Part shown: in pieces, positions 49,552 through 61,369 of the stretch | Layout of the letters: each line of letters opens with the position of its first letter | Position numbering within the stretch: the stretch's first letter is position 1 | Origin: Ostrinia nubilalis | Lineage: Eukaryota; Arthropoda; Insecta; Lepidoptera; Crambidae | Direction of reading: 5' to 3' | DNA: 64,000 bases | Assembly (NCBI RefSeq): GCF_963855985.1 | Contig: NC_087106.1 | Span: 4,943,001 to 5,007,000, forward strand | The notes under the pieces: model-generated | The model's database searches: none | Told to the model about the DNA's origin: nothing | What the model saw: the letters and a program-made list of their open reading frames with translations, nothing else | Program-made: the position numbers and the translations under genes

Positions 49552-49740
49552 TCAAAGTCAAAGTCAAAATTTCTTTATTTGTTATGACTAATAAATAGTT
49601 CTTACAAATCGTCATTTTGCTCTTAAGGAGCCTCTACATGTCTCATAATCTTTTTACCCTACCAGCGCTTCGAGACCAACATTTGGCAAGTGCTGAGAAG
49701 AAGCGCCGCAACAAACTCAGTCACCACTGTCTGCCGGTTA
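49552..49740 (-). mobile_element. Non-LTR element 3' region with tail
   Basis: Read on the minus strand: GTGACTGAGTTTGTTGCGGCG, CTTCTTCTCAGCACTTGCCAA, AGCGCTGGTAGGGTAAAAAG, then ATAAAGAAATTTTGACTTTG and a (TTTGAC)n-type tail (49555-49568 on plus: GTCAAAGTCAAAGTC). Tail and gene order mark it as the 3' end of a retroposon. Other copies lie at 7369 and 14319. Confidence 0.65.
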
Positions 49741-50301
49741 ATATAAATAAATAGAAATAGTAGTAGTAGGTACATTCGATTCAGGAGCAGTTCACTGAAT
49801 TTACCATGCATTCTTGTATGGTGTATCTTATAAGAATGGGTATACAAGATTGCGTGGTATATTAAACAAGGTAGTGACGTGCTAATATCTAGACTTACAT
49901 ATTAAGATACTAGTAGAAATGACTCGCATCAATGATATTATATAAAAACAAAAGCAGATATGTTATAAGCGCTCGCGCTGTGAATACTCAAATACGTCCC
50001 AATTGGGACGTCTTGTGTTTAGTCTTCGTGTGGCCTGCGTCGTGTGCAATCGCGTGCGTACCACACCGTAAGTTCCTGTGTTCTTACCAAAATAAATAAA
50101 AAATGCCATCGTGTGTGTTTCGAAAGTGTACCAATTATGACTCTAAAGTAAACAAAATACAAGGGATCTCTTACCACATGTGATTATGCAAAATTATTTA
50201 GTATTTATATTTTCAATTATTTATGCAAACAATCAAGACGCCATGCGCCATGTTCAAGTTAAGAAAGAGAAAGCGATCTTGTTTTGACGTTAGAGCGATA
50301 A

Positions 50302-51751
50302 GGGGGCGTCCATAAATTACGTGAGGCTTTTAGGGGGGGGAGGGGGTCAACAAAAACCTCACCAAATCTCACGTGGGGGAGAGGGGGGGTCTCGGGAAAT
50401 ATCACGTATTTTTTTCCACAAGAAATAGAGAAATAGAGTCTGCCAGAAAACTGGGTTAAATCTTAAGTAAAAAAATTGGCCAAGTGCGTGTCGTGTCACG
50501 CGCAGTGTAGGGTTCCGTAGTTGTCCGTCTTTATCACAATATATTTCAGAAGTAAGCAATTACTTCATCTAAAGTCACTTTTAATATTTTCTTCTAAGGA
50601 ATTTTTATTAGGTATGAAATTTTATAATACATGAGTAAAACTACTATTACTCTTGAACTAACTGGTCTATCTTAACCGCTATAGTTTTCCTTGAAAGTTC
50701 ATAAAAGGCACTATAATCTTCTTTTTTAGTTTTTAGCGGGGGGGATGCCCTACTCGGACAAAAATTGGCACTTTTAACTTTAACATTTTGCAAACGGATC
50801 CCTAAATCGAAAAATGGTGTTAGAAACCCCTAAGCCATTTTAAAAGACCTATCCAACGATACCCCACACGATGGGGTAGAAGACGAAAAAAAAAATCATC
50901 CCCACTTTACATGTAAGGGAGATACCCTAAAAAAAATTTTTTTTTTTTTCAAAATTTTATTCTACCGTTTTGTCGGCGTGATTAATATACATACCTCTAC
51001 AAAATTACAGCTCCCTAGTGCCAATAGTTTCCAAGCAAAACCTCGGACAGACAGACAGCCAGACATATCGAAACTACATAAGGGTTCCTTGTCAGCAGGA
51101 CTAAAAAATGATATTTGTATGATGATAATGTCATTTAATTCTATACAGTCTAAACAAATAAAACTAAAAATGCTTCCGTCTGCATGTGTGAATACTAAAA
51201 TGCAGAATAAATGACGAAATTAAGAAAATTATAAAACAAGTTCTTTTTTTATCAAAATCGATTTTGCTAGATTTATTAGTGATTTCTACAAAATCAACAG
51301 GAACAATTAGACTAGGTACTTCTGTAAAAAAACAATGTGACCCTAGTACTAACCGCTGTCACTACACGTGTTTTTCTGGATCTATTCGTAATCAGTGGGC
51401 TTAGTGCGACTTTATATCGATCGTCATCCGCTAGCGACTGCGTAAAAAATGACATACATTAAATGTATGATGATTGTACAGCGTCCCTAGCTGATACTTT
51501 CAAGAACTAAAATCTTTAACTTTATAGATCTTTTTGATGCACTCGTTAGCGACAACGTTAAAGCACACAAAAAAAAATGTTTCTCAGTTAATATATTACT
51601 CCAAAACTATTAAATTTCGGATTTTTTTTAATATCACGTGAGATTTGGGGGTGGGGGAGGGGGTCAGGCAAAATCTCACCAAATCTCACCAAGGGGGGCG
51701 GGGGGGTTGAAAAATAGCCAAAATTGTCTCACGTAATTTATGGACGCCCCC
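50302..51751. mobile_element. Harbinger-like G-rich inverted-repeat element with an insert
   Basis: Termini GGGGGCGTCCATAAATTACG and the exact inverse at 51732-51751, with TAA outside both ends (50299-50301 and 51752-51754); a TWA duplication points to PIF/Harbinger. Inside, a G-rich block (GGGGGTCA, CTCACCAAATCTCAC, then a G-run) occurs near both ends in the same orientation, so the 1,450-bp unit may be a short MITE partly duplicated around an insert. The 50466-51108 repeat sits within it. No transposase frame. Confidence 0.75.
50466..51108 (+). mobile_element. GGCCAAGTGCG-type repeat nested in the Harbinger-like element
   Basis: Starts TTGGCCAAGTGCGTGTCGTG and GGGTTCCGTAG and ends GGACAGACAGACAGCCAGACA, CTACATAAGGGTTCC…GGACTAAAAAA, the same head and tail plan as 15240-16308 but with a different interior (ATCCAACGATACCCCACACGA, TTTTGTCGGCGTGATTAA). 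Confidence 0.65.
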
Positions 51752-51759
51752 TAAGGATG

Positions 51760-54700
51760 CGTGCGCTGCGGACATAGATTAGTTAGTGCAGAATCGTTAA
51801 AACTATAGCTATCTCTTTCATTTGCGTGCTATTTCGTATCTTTTGTTTCACTTATCAGTTACATTTGTCAATGTGTGCAATTTGGAATAGCTCGGCACGG
51901 ATTAAAATCGTAATTTCTATGAGCGTAACATATCTATAGTTCTATAATATCATTGACTCGCATACATAAAGGACATTGTCAGAAACCGCCTTAGATTCCT
52001 GGGCACAGCAGTAAAGTATCAAAATTAATCTCTTACTTTTTGAATACTTAAATATTAATTAGATTGTAACGGACACTTGAGGATTAGAAAATGAAATAAT
52101 AAAAGTCTTTTATATGTATTCCATAATACAATGACGACATCCGGACATTTTAGGGCGTGGCCTGCTCCATATCCTATGAAGTTCCATAATTTGTGTCGAT
52201 AAAATCTATGTAAAATCGGCACAAGGCAATGCCGTACTTCATTGTTAGGAATCCATGTAATAGTGATGTTGACTGCGGTCATCATAGACAATAAGATACC
52301 GATCTTGTAAATAAAATAAATCGTCCATATTGCTACAGTATGACTAGATTTTAATTAAAAGTTAAAAATATATTGCACGATACTACAAGAAGCTATCTAA
52401 TGTGTCCAACTGGTCGAAGGTTATGAATAAAATAAAAAGAATTGTGATCATAACACTGATATAGACAATGACAACAATATGGGATCATCTTTAATATATC
52501 TGTAACAGTTTCAAAATCCGATGAAAAATCCAATGCCGCTTAAAGTGAGAGAAATGTCTAAAGTTCTAATAGAATTGGAAGTTTTATTCGCTCAAAATGC
52601 TTATAACAATAATTGGTAATACATTTCAAATATTAAGTACCTTTATAATGTATCGATAGAACCAAAAAGATGTCCTCTCAGCTTGGAAAGGGAAAACCCA
52701 GGATTGGGGGAGCGCTCCAGGCAATGTTCAAAACATTTCATAGGTGGTAGTAAATAATATTTATTTTATTATTAAAATTGAATATTTTGATATTGATAAA
52801 ATTGAATATATCTTTCGATTCAAATACCGAATATTTTTCAATCGATAATAATTATCGAGAATTGTTAATAATATTCAATTAAAAGTTGTTCAATCCCTAG
52901 TCATGCATAGACTAAGACGGTAACCATGGAGATAGTTAGTTTGGTAAGTCACGTGTTAAATGTCAAGAGTGGAAAGTAAACATAGGATTCATGTTATTTA
53001 TTTACGTGCAAAATGTAAGTAAGTAAATCATAAAAGTGGAACGCCGAGCTATTTCCAAAACCCGTCCAATATTATAATACAATTTGGCTGCGACAACTAC
53101 AATACAGAACATCTCCCAAATCGATGTGCATAAAATAATATAATACAATACTAGTAAGTAAGAGGTTATGATAACAATATTGCTATCAATAAGTTTATAG
53201 AATTGGTCCGCCAGGAATAATTGTTCTTACATAAAGATTTGTGTCATTTAGAACCTAGAAAGTATTTTTTCGGCACTGTTGATCTAACGGCGAACAATGT
53301 ATGGAGAACGAACATTGTCCTTTGAATAACTCTACTACAATATTCTATGATTTCCCTCAGAATTATCCTGCAATTATTTATTACGTGCCTTCTTATACCT
53401 GTTTTCGTACTTAAATCCACAGCACCGAGCCCCACCGTGCAATTATCTGATCTCCCAACGATTAACTCTGGCGAGTCCTTCTCCTCTAGATTACTAGGGA
53501 CACCTGCCTGAGTCAACGTCCTAGGTGAACGGACGCAGGACATACGATATAAAAACTAGGCGCATCAACCATCGCCGTCTATCCTCCAGGAAAACGAGCG
53601 AGAGGCAAAAAACATCACGTAATGCACTGTGTTTAATTAAACTGCATAATAGCTTGTCGCTGTTCCATCGGAAACTCAACAAAACCAAGGTTCGGGATAA
53701 AAAATCTGTCGTCTGTTCAACGTGCATGCATGCAGATTAGGCAGAGTAATTATCCATTAGAAATTTCTATTTAATGTGTATTAAAGATTCCAAAGATAAC
53801 GCGAATTAATGAGTGCTTAACGGTGATGAAACTGATGAAAATCGCTCCATTTAGTCTCAGAATGCTGCGTGGGACTTAGACGCCATATTTTATATGCAAT
53901 TAGTCCTCTAGTGGCGAAATAATGACTTTAAAAGCACCTGAAACTGCTTTAATTGAGTAATTAACAGGAAATGGACTATTAAAATATCTCATTATGTGCC
54001 TAACATCATTCTAGTTCGTCTAGGAAGGTTTTATGTAAAGTTTGTCGTTGAAACATGTTGTATATCCGTTTCTAGAGGCCTCGGAACCTGTAGTAGCATG
54101 AACAGTTGCAATCTGTTTTGTGGCATAATTAATTAATGGACTTATGTACGTCCAATCAATTAAGACTGCATGTGACTTGAGCTTGCAGAATATCCACAAA
54201 TACGTATAGATTTACATTTTAGGGGCAACCATTTACATTAAAAAACTGTATAAAAATTAAAAATACAGATTTTGAAGGAACATTTTACACAAAAGCATCT
54301 ATTTTTTACGTATTCAACTTTTAATGTATGACTCATTATAATCACTAATTTACCATTAATATAACAATACATTTGATAATAAACCTGTTTTGCAATAATT
54401 ACCTACCAAGACAGCCAAAATACAAGCAAAATTAGGTCATGCAACAAACGGTAAACTGTGGTTAAATTTTATCAAACCAGTTTAAAATCACGTGTAATTA
54501 CGAGCACCATTTCAAACTGAGGTAAATTAAACCAATCGAATCTACGGAATAATGTTTGATTAATTTTGCAAACTCTACGTTAAATTTTTCTGCTGCTTTT
54601 TTGTACTCCTGTCACCACGGCTGAGGTGGTTGGTAGAGCAAGCATAATGCATCAGGCGGGGTCGCATGTTAATACGACGCGCGAGCGTTGAACTGCGCCG

Positions 54701-57700
54701 TGCACTCCTGCGCAGCTCGTGACGGATACAAATTTCGTTTTAATGACAGCACCACGAATTCGTAGACACTTACCTAAGAACTGGACGGATTATAAATATT
54801 CAAGTTAATGTTTTTTACACAAGTATTTTTGGTAGAAAAAAAATTGGTACATGCTTCTGCACTTCTGTGTGTGATATAGCCCTACCGTTTTAATTAAAAT
54901 TCCTTGTTAACTTAATCTTAATCAGCCGTCAATTTTGCATCAGCAATTTCGCTGCTATCTTAAAAATATTTCTTACTGGAACTCGTCCCGGTAATGTCGC
55001 CATCATTTTAAGTGCACCAGAAAATATCTGATTTAATTGCTCAATTCTCAAGGCTCGACTCTATCTTACCGGTCAGGTTTAATAATATTTCCTACAAGCT
55101 GGCAATTATTTAACGAATTATACTGATAGGCAGTTGTGGGCTTGGTTCTAGTACAGTTAAATTGCACTATAAGTACTATAACAGTCGGTTAGACACGCAA
55201 CAATGCGCGGCATTTCGCTTTACTTTCACAATTACGTGGCCGGCCGCAGTCGCCACCCACGGCAGTTTCTACTGCGACAGCACTTACTTTTACATTGCCA
55301 GCACAATCTGTTACGCACGAGACACCAGAGAATATCTCCAGAGAAAACCAAGAATTCAACTGAAAACCAAACCAGTAAATATCTCCAAGGAAAACCAAGA
55401 ACTGGAGTGTTTGCAGTCCACTACAAGAAACAGCATAGAACAGAAACCGGACTGCACTTAAATTTGTCAATAAGCAGTTCCATTTGCAAATAAACATAAA
55501 ATTCCCATCAACACTAATTGCTATTGGGTCCATAAAATACCTAGTCATTTCTGTGAGGCGTGTGCTGGCAATAATAATGTAATGAAACAGGTTTAAAACT
55601 CTATCGACACCAGAACCTGATTCGTCTTCATATTCATTAGGGCAAGTCTATAGTATTCTAAATATAGCCGACCTATCAAAGTTGCAGGGGTTTCTAGAGC
55701 GCGTTCTTGACTTTGGTGTTCGTTACCAAAGGAAACTTGTAACACGTCGACACGAGCTCGGTTATCGGTCAGCAATCAATCACTAAAGGCACCTCGACTG
55801 CATGCGAAAACCACTATTCCAAACCAAACATGTTTGCACAGCTCTATGCACTGTTGACACTCGCAGCGGACTGTTAACTCGCAAGCCAGTTTCACACAGC
55901 TCCCACTTTAAAACCTTCTTTTAACCGATAATACAATCTGTTGCTAACCACAAAATCAAACAACCACTAATTTCACAGTAACACATCATATCCTAACCAA
56001 AGACATGTCAGCAAAAACGCCCTCAATTTTACGCGGGAAGTTTTAACTGAGATGCAAAATGAAACGTTCAATTTACGACATCCTGTTTAGGAGATTAAAA
56101 TCTAGATAATTGCGGTGTACTGGCAGCTCACCTAAGGAGTCTAGACCTGTCAGTGGAGCCTGATATCTATCGCGCAGGTAGTAATTTAGGGTCATTACTG
56201 CACTCTGCTACACGGAACCGTCTCAAAATGATTTATTATCCAAAATTAGACCACTTCATATTTGCTTTGAAACAAATCTAAAAAATGAAAGCGAGGTAGT
56301 TTACTGTTCATATGAAAATAGGTTAATCAATCAACTTGCAAACAGGACACTTGATGGCCTGACTCACTAATGAGCAAGCAACAATACCGCTTCCTGCGCA
56401 ACGTTCCGACTGAGAAGAGAACTGTTGCAAAATCGACACGTCACGAGCCAACAAAAATAGATTATACGGTGTTGAAATAAGTTTATGGACCGTCAAGTTG
56501 ATCTGTCACAAAAAATATGGGCCCAATACAAGATATCAGATAATATTTAACAAATGTTAAGAGCGGGATACAATGCGCGCTACCTGGATGCATGTCACTT
56601 GTTTGTTTAGGCTGCCACGTTCAAAACCAGTAGCCGAGAGCCCAAACAACTATACATATACACGTTTTATAGCCATTGCTATAAGCGCGAGGTGCGCGGG
56701 ATTATTTTTTGTGTCTCTTTTTATCTCGGCGTCCAGTTGTACTAGAACTTCTTCGCTAGGGCTGGCAACCACACAATGGCTCCGCCTCGCGATATCAATG
56801 GAGTGCCGCGTGTTCGCACCGAGTAAGTTTTGACATCAACTCGCCTTTCACTTGGCCTAGATATTTCGGAACTGGTTCGTATCACAATACAACGGACGGC
56901 GTTGCCATTTGAGAACTAACAATATATTTCCTGTGGCAGCTGTGAAAAAACGCAGCTGAATGCAGTTAATAGAGTCGGTCGACAGTTCGACACTATCGGC
57001 TACTTGTTTTGTTAAAAAATAATGAAGCTAAATAAGTATTTTCCATAAAGGAGTAGATGTAGATGATAAAGTGTAATTCATTCAGCCCTGAACAGTAAGT
57101 GAAGAGAATAAAAAGGCGCTACACGCCTCGCGCGCAGGCCAGGCGAGCCAACCTGTTTGGTCGCGGGCGCAGGCGACCCGCCCACGCCTGACAAATCCGT
57201 TCCTTACGATAAACCCCGTGTAACAATATAAACCGTGATCGACAGTATGCTTACCGTGCTAGCGAAACAGATTGACGAAAAAGAACATGAATAAACTTTT
57301 GAATACAATAAGTTTCCTGAAGAAGTATGGTAAAGCTAAACAACCATATAAAGAATGCCGATTTACGTAGCTGTCGACGTCATAAAATTCGACAAAGCAA
57401 TTGTACAGCTGCATGGAGATGTATGATGATTGATGGATATTACGAAGATTGACTTGAAGAAGACTAATTTAACTTGACGCATCACCCAAGATATTATCAG
57501 TCCCCTCAACAAGAGCACAGTAAGAGTCAACTGCGTTGAATCAAGTTCCGACTTGTTCGAATGAGTCAGGAGGATAAAACAAAGGTGATTGGTGGCGCAA
57601 CTTTACCGCCAAAACGAAACGTGTATTGGAGCGATGAATATGTATAATACCAGAGTGGTGTAGTATGAAAATAATATTCGCAAATATTTTCCGGATTTTA

Positions 57701-59200
57701 ATAGAGGTCGTTCGCGGCGCGTGGGCCCGTCTATCGTCTCGTCTGAATCGCAGAGGTTATTATTATGATTGCTAAATAATGGAGCCTGTCTGCTTGTATT
57801 AAGTTTCTCTTTGCTGTGGTTTCCTCAGCCTTGTTGCCTGCAATTGGAAAGTTTCTTTAGCTTTTTGAATAATGGTACGATCTCGTGATGTGGTACTCCA
57901 TCGATTTTCTCGTGCATTGAAACGGTAATGACTGCCACGATTCCCGGGACGGAGGATCGTGATCCGGGACCGTGAGCCGCGGGCAACAACATTTGGACAC
58001 CATTTGTGAGGGAACCCGATCCTTTGTACGGCACGTTCTCAAACAATAAACGTAATGCGGCGAGGGCAATTTCAGCATCGGGCGTGGGCAATTTGGTGAA
58101 TTGTTAATGATAATGAACGGGAGATTACGAGCCCGCTGAGTGTTCAGCAGGTTGTCTGTCGTTCCCATGGAGACATGCGATTGCCTATTCACTTAACGTG
58201 CGCCGTTTCCGCGGCGGGATCAAACGCGACACCGCACGACACTCCGGCGCATGCACCGCGTCACTCACAAAAAATCCAATTTGACGGTAAGATCCTTCAA
58301 CTTCCCTCAAAGGAAGGATCCTTTTTACATGACCGAGACTTAATACCCGAAACATTAACGCTTTAAAAGATTCCAGTCATGAAAGGAGCTGCGGATGCAA
58401 GACCAGCCGAGGCGGCCTTCGATGCACGTGGGCTGCATGCGATCACTGCTGCATTGTTATTCACTTCTACACTTGTTACTACTTGACTGGCTGAATAGAA
58501 CTCATGTGTGGTACAAAGTTTATAAATTCTGTATTCGATGCTTCGGCCTTTGAAATATGCAAATGATGTAAGTCACAAAACACATTGTCTAAATATTTCG
58601 ACGGCGGTTTGAAATACTGGTTTCGTATTAGGTTTGGTGAGTGCGGTAAACAAATTATATCTGCCTACTTCAGAGGAGCAGAGTCGTGCGTCCGCGCAGA
58701 TATTTAGGTCGACCGAAATAACCTCGGCTCTCCGCCCGCCATTAAACCGGGCTCTCGAACTCTGTCGTTATGCGCTTACTTCGATTCTTAACAAGAAATA
58801 TTACTTGTTTTAGTACTTTACTTCCTCATAATTTTGAACTCACGTGATGACACACGCATACGCACAGTACAATCGGCCACACCCAATGCTAATAGAATCG
58901 CGGAAGCGTCACGCAATGTATTTAAAATACCTGCTAGATTTGTAAAACTAGTAAACTCTGAACGGTCCAGTATTAGCCTAAACGTGATAAACAATTATGA
59001 TAATGCGGTGATAAGAGCCAGGGCTGTTTGCACAAGCGACGCGACCATGCCCAGCGCACGCCGCACGCGCTCCTTCAAGGCCATTTTGTTTACGCATGTT
59101 GTTTACGAGCGCTACCCGGCCCGCGCGCGAGGGACCTTCCTCCGTGTAACCTCCGCGCTCGCGCCCACTTCGGCAATCGGTCACATTGTACGCGAGAAAA
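51760..59200. other. Intron, no gene seen
   Basis: No supported gene. At 55331-55402 AATATCTCCA-GAAAACCAAGAA is directly duplicated (period 47). At 54622-54680 a TGGTTGGTAGAGCA A-box-like stretch may be a tRNA-derived remnant (weak). CpG content rises from about 58.2 kb. Confidence 0.4.
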
Positions 59201-59201
59201 C

Positions 59202-59236
59202 GGCGGGAAACGCTTCATTGAACGTTTGGCGGGAAA
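59202..59236 (+). promoter_or_regulatory. Paired E2F sites
   Basis: GGCGGGAAAC at 59202-59211 and the perfect 12-mer TTTGGCGGGAAA at 59225-59236, 14 bases apart on the same strand, inside a CpG-rich block (about 59000-59250) within AT-rich intron DNA, 2 kb before the last exon. Confidence 0.5.
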
Positions 59237-59473
59237 CATTGCGTAACCACGTGAAAGTATTTTCCTCTGCTCGTAGCGAGCCTTGCGTGCTTCAGTGAAA
59301 TTCCACGCAATTTTCATCAATATTCAACCATTCTTTCCATTGCGATTGCATATTTTCTTGAATTTTTCTTTTGGCTAAAAGTCAAATCTTTAAAAGTTAT
59401 CTGTATTGAATTTCTTCGAAATAAGGGTTTTCCACGTTTGTTTTGATGCACACGTGGTCGGATGATGCCGAAA

Positions 59474-59483
59474 TTGGCGGGAA
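59474..59483 (+). promoter_or_regulatory. E2F-type site
   Basis: TTGGCGGGAA, 240 bp after the paired sites. Weaker match (ATTGGCGGGAAG). Confidence 0.35.
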
Positions 59484-60222
59484 GACGGCGTGGTCCACCA
59501 GTCGACCTTGGGTTGCGTGACGTCACTGACATAGTTCCCGACTGCAGAAACCGACGCGACTGGCTTTTTTGCCATGATTCCGACGTGTTATTATTAAACG
59601 TTTTTAATTCTGTCTGCTTGATCCGCAGAAATTGGACTCGAGTCTCTTAGAATTTAACTTTGTAACGTAATAACTATACGAGTAATTAGAGTCGTACCAA
59701 GGCATGGTAGTGGTGACAATATTGAATATAGGTACTGGATCTTGAGGTAACCTTGATTGTGTGCAGCTATTATTGGTACCTACATACCACCAAATTCGTA
59801 GCCTCCGGTGTTGCAATTTGAAAAGATCCTACAACTGCAATGTCGAATTCATCAAAACTTCATCGAGTTAGTCCAGTCTGCAACTGCAACTTTATACTGC
59901 TTCACTTATCAGTTGGTGTCTTATTAAAACTACTCGTACGTTACGTTCATGAGTGTCTCGTAGTATAATATATCAGTGATAATAATACTCCTTGCTGTTA
60001 TAGTAACTCATACATATATTATATACGGCACTTGACACCAACACCAAATGATACGACCTTGACGGCGCATCGCGTGTTGCCAAGCCTTCGTTGTAATAAT
60101 TAAGTGATCATCGATGTCAGTATGGACTACTGATCCGACTTCTGTTCGTATAATATCGCTCGTTGCGGATTGTTGAATTTTAAATTTGAACGCTTTGATT
60201 TCGTCAAACGTGCTCAGATAAA

Positions 60223-60232
60223 GGCGGGAAAC
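60223..60232 (+). promoter_or_regulatory. E2F-type site
   Basis: GGCGGGAAAC in AAAGGCGGGAAACATT. The bases GGCGGGAAACATT are also found at 59229-59241, just as in the perfect site. Confidence 0.4.
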
Positions 60233-61229
60233 ATTAACGCCGTTTTTAGGTTAGAATTTAGTTTGAACGCTGTACAGAATTCCAATTAAGTCTACAACAC
60301 AGTAACTCACAGCTCACGGCCATTATAATACAGATTAAACGGTAGTAAAAAGCTAGTAAAACTTTTATAGTTATTAAGGTCATAATTTTTCAAAATTAGA
60401 AATGGGCACAAAGGGCGTCACCGCCTCTGGGACTTTGTCAAAGGATTTCGGGACTTTAAGAGCTTTGAAGTTTTTTAATTTGTAATGGATGAAGTCGTAA
60501 ACATGTCGAACGGTTCCGTATGCAGGCATCCGGGTGAACGTTTAATTTTCAACGTCGTAAAATTTACCAATTCCTTCGTTACGGTTTACGAGAACTTTAT
60601 GCGTCGTAACTAGATGCACACAATGCTCCACCCTTCCGCACAATGTGCGTACTCGTAAAAGTGTTATCAATTGTAATTTTACGACCTCTCGATGTAGAGT
60701 CTTTTTCTCTAATAGACGCAGACATATTCAACACGGCATCAATTGTCTGAAAATTAGCAAAAACTTTACATCGCACGCTTACATCGATCGAAGTAAAACG
60801 TGGGAAAAGATCATAGAAGTATTATTGATTTATCGGAGTACTTTCTAAACGATACTTTGCCGATGCTGTTATAACCAGTGTCTTCTGGTTTAGTAGCATA
60901 GCATCGTATTCTTGTGACGTATCATAATGCAATCTTACTTACTATCTTGACTATGTTCTCAATTTTGCTACGTATTTTATGTGTATTAGATTTGGGAAGT
61001 CCTATTCTTCCAAGATAGCCCTCCCGGATCGTTCAACCAGTTTCAGTGGTGGCCAAGTTGTAGATCCTGGCTATACAGGAGTTTCAGTAGTGAAAACTAG
61101 TGATGCAATTATGCTTTTGCGAAGTAGTCCCCATTTTGAATTTTCTAAGTTACGCGACTCTATATTTTGAGATTTAGTTAGTTCTACAGTAAGAACCTTT
61201 GACTTATCACAATTTTATCCATTTTCCAG

Positions 61230-61369
61230 ATTACCTGAAGCCCCGCAAGCGGTTATCGGCCGGCGGCAAGAAGTCTCCCGCCCACAAGCACGAGTGCGGG
61301 CACCGCGCGCACATCCGCCCGCCCAAGGTGGCACGCCTCTCGCCCGCGCACTTCAAGCGCCCCAGCTAG
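61230..61369 (+). CDS. Dacapo/p27-type CDK inhibitor, last exon (residues 132-177)
   Basis: Exon after the acceptor TTTTCCAG (ending 61229), joined to the one-base codon start from 24027. It completes Asp132 and continues YLKPRKRLSAGG, a Lys/His/Arg-rich stretch with SP at 147-148 and 169-170, and ends FKRPS-stop at 61367-61369. With QKRIT from the previous exon it makes QKRITDYL, a PCNA-binding PIP box (Q-x-x-I-x-x-Y-L; position 8 is Leu rather than Phe/Tyr). TD at positions 5-6 and Lys at +4 satisfy the PIP-degron rule for CRL4-Cdt2, as reported for p21 and Drosophila Dacapo. PRKR (136-139) is a likely nuclear signal. The exon is strongly GC-rich against AT-rich flanks. Confidence 0.85.

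Larger units (their letters stand above)
24028..61229 (+). other. 37.2-kb intron of gene 2
   Basis: Donor GTAAGC at 24028, acceptor TTTATCCATTTTCCAG ending 61229, phase 1. I found no nested gene on either strand: the open frames inside are short, carry no recognised domain and several lack an ATG start. The 24.0-37.9 kb part shows almost no recognisable transposons. Later parts contain those listed separately. Confidence 0.8.

Noticed and set aside
52660..52745. Possible LINE-coding fragment (GGGGGAGCGCTCCAGGCAATG)
   Set aside because: No motif could be recognised in any frame.
55189..55548. 119-codon minus-strand frame in the late intron
   Set aside because: Overlaps frames of similar length on the plus strand, has no domain, and includes the 47-bp duplication. 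Treated as chance.
57313..57323. miR-1-like AAGAAGTATGG
   Set aside because: Only an 11-base match, and no hairpin is seen around it.
58951..59298. Long open frame in the CpG-rich part of the intron
   Set aside because: The frame opens at a non-ATG codon and its first ATG leaves only about 80 residues. No domain is recognisable, and frames open on several other strands here because GC-rich DNA has few stops.
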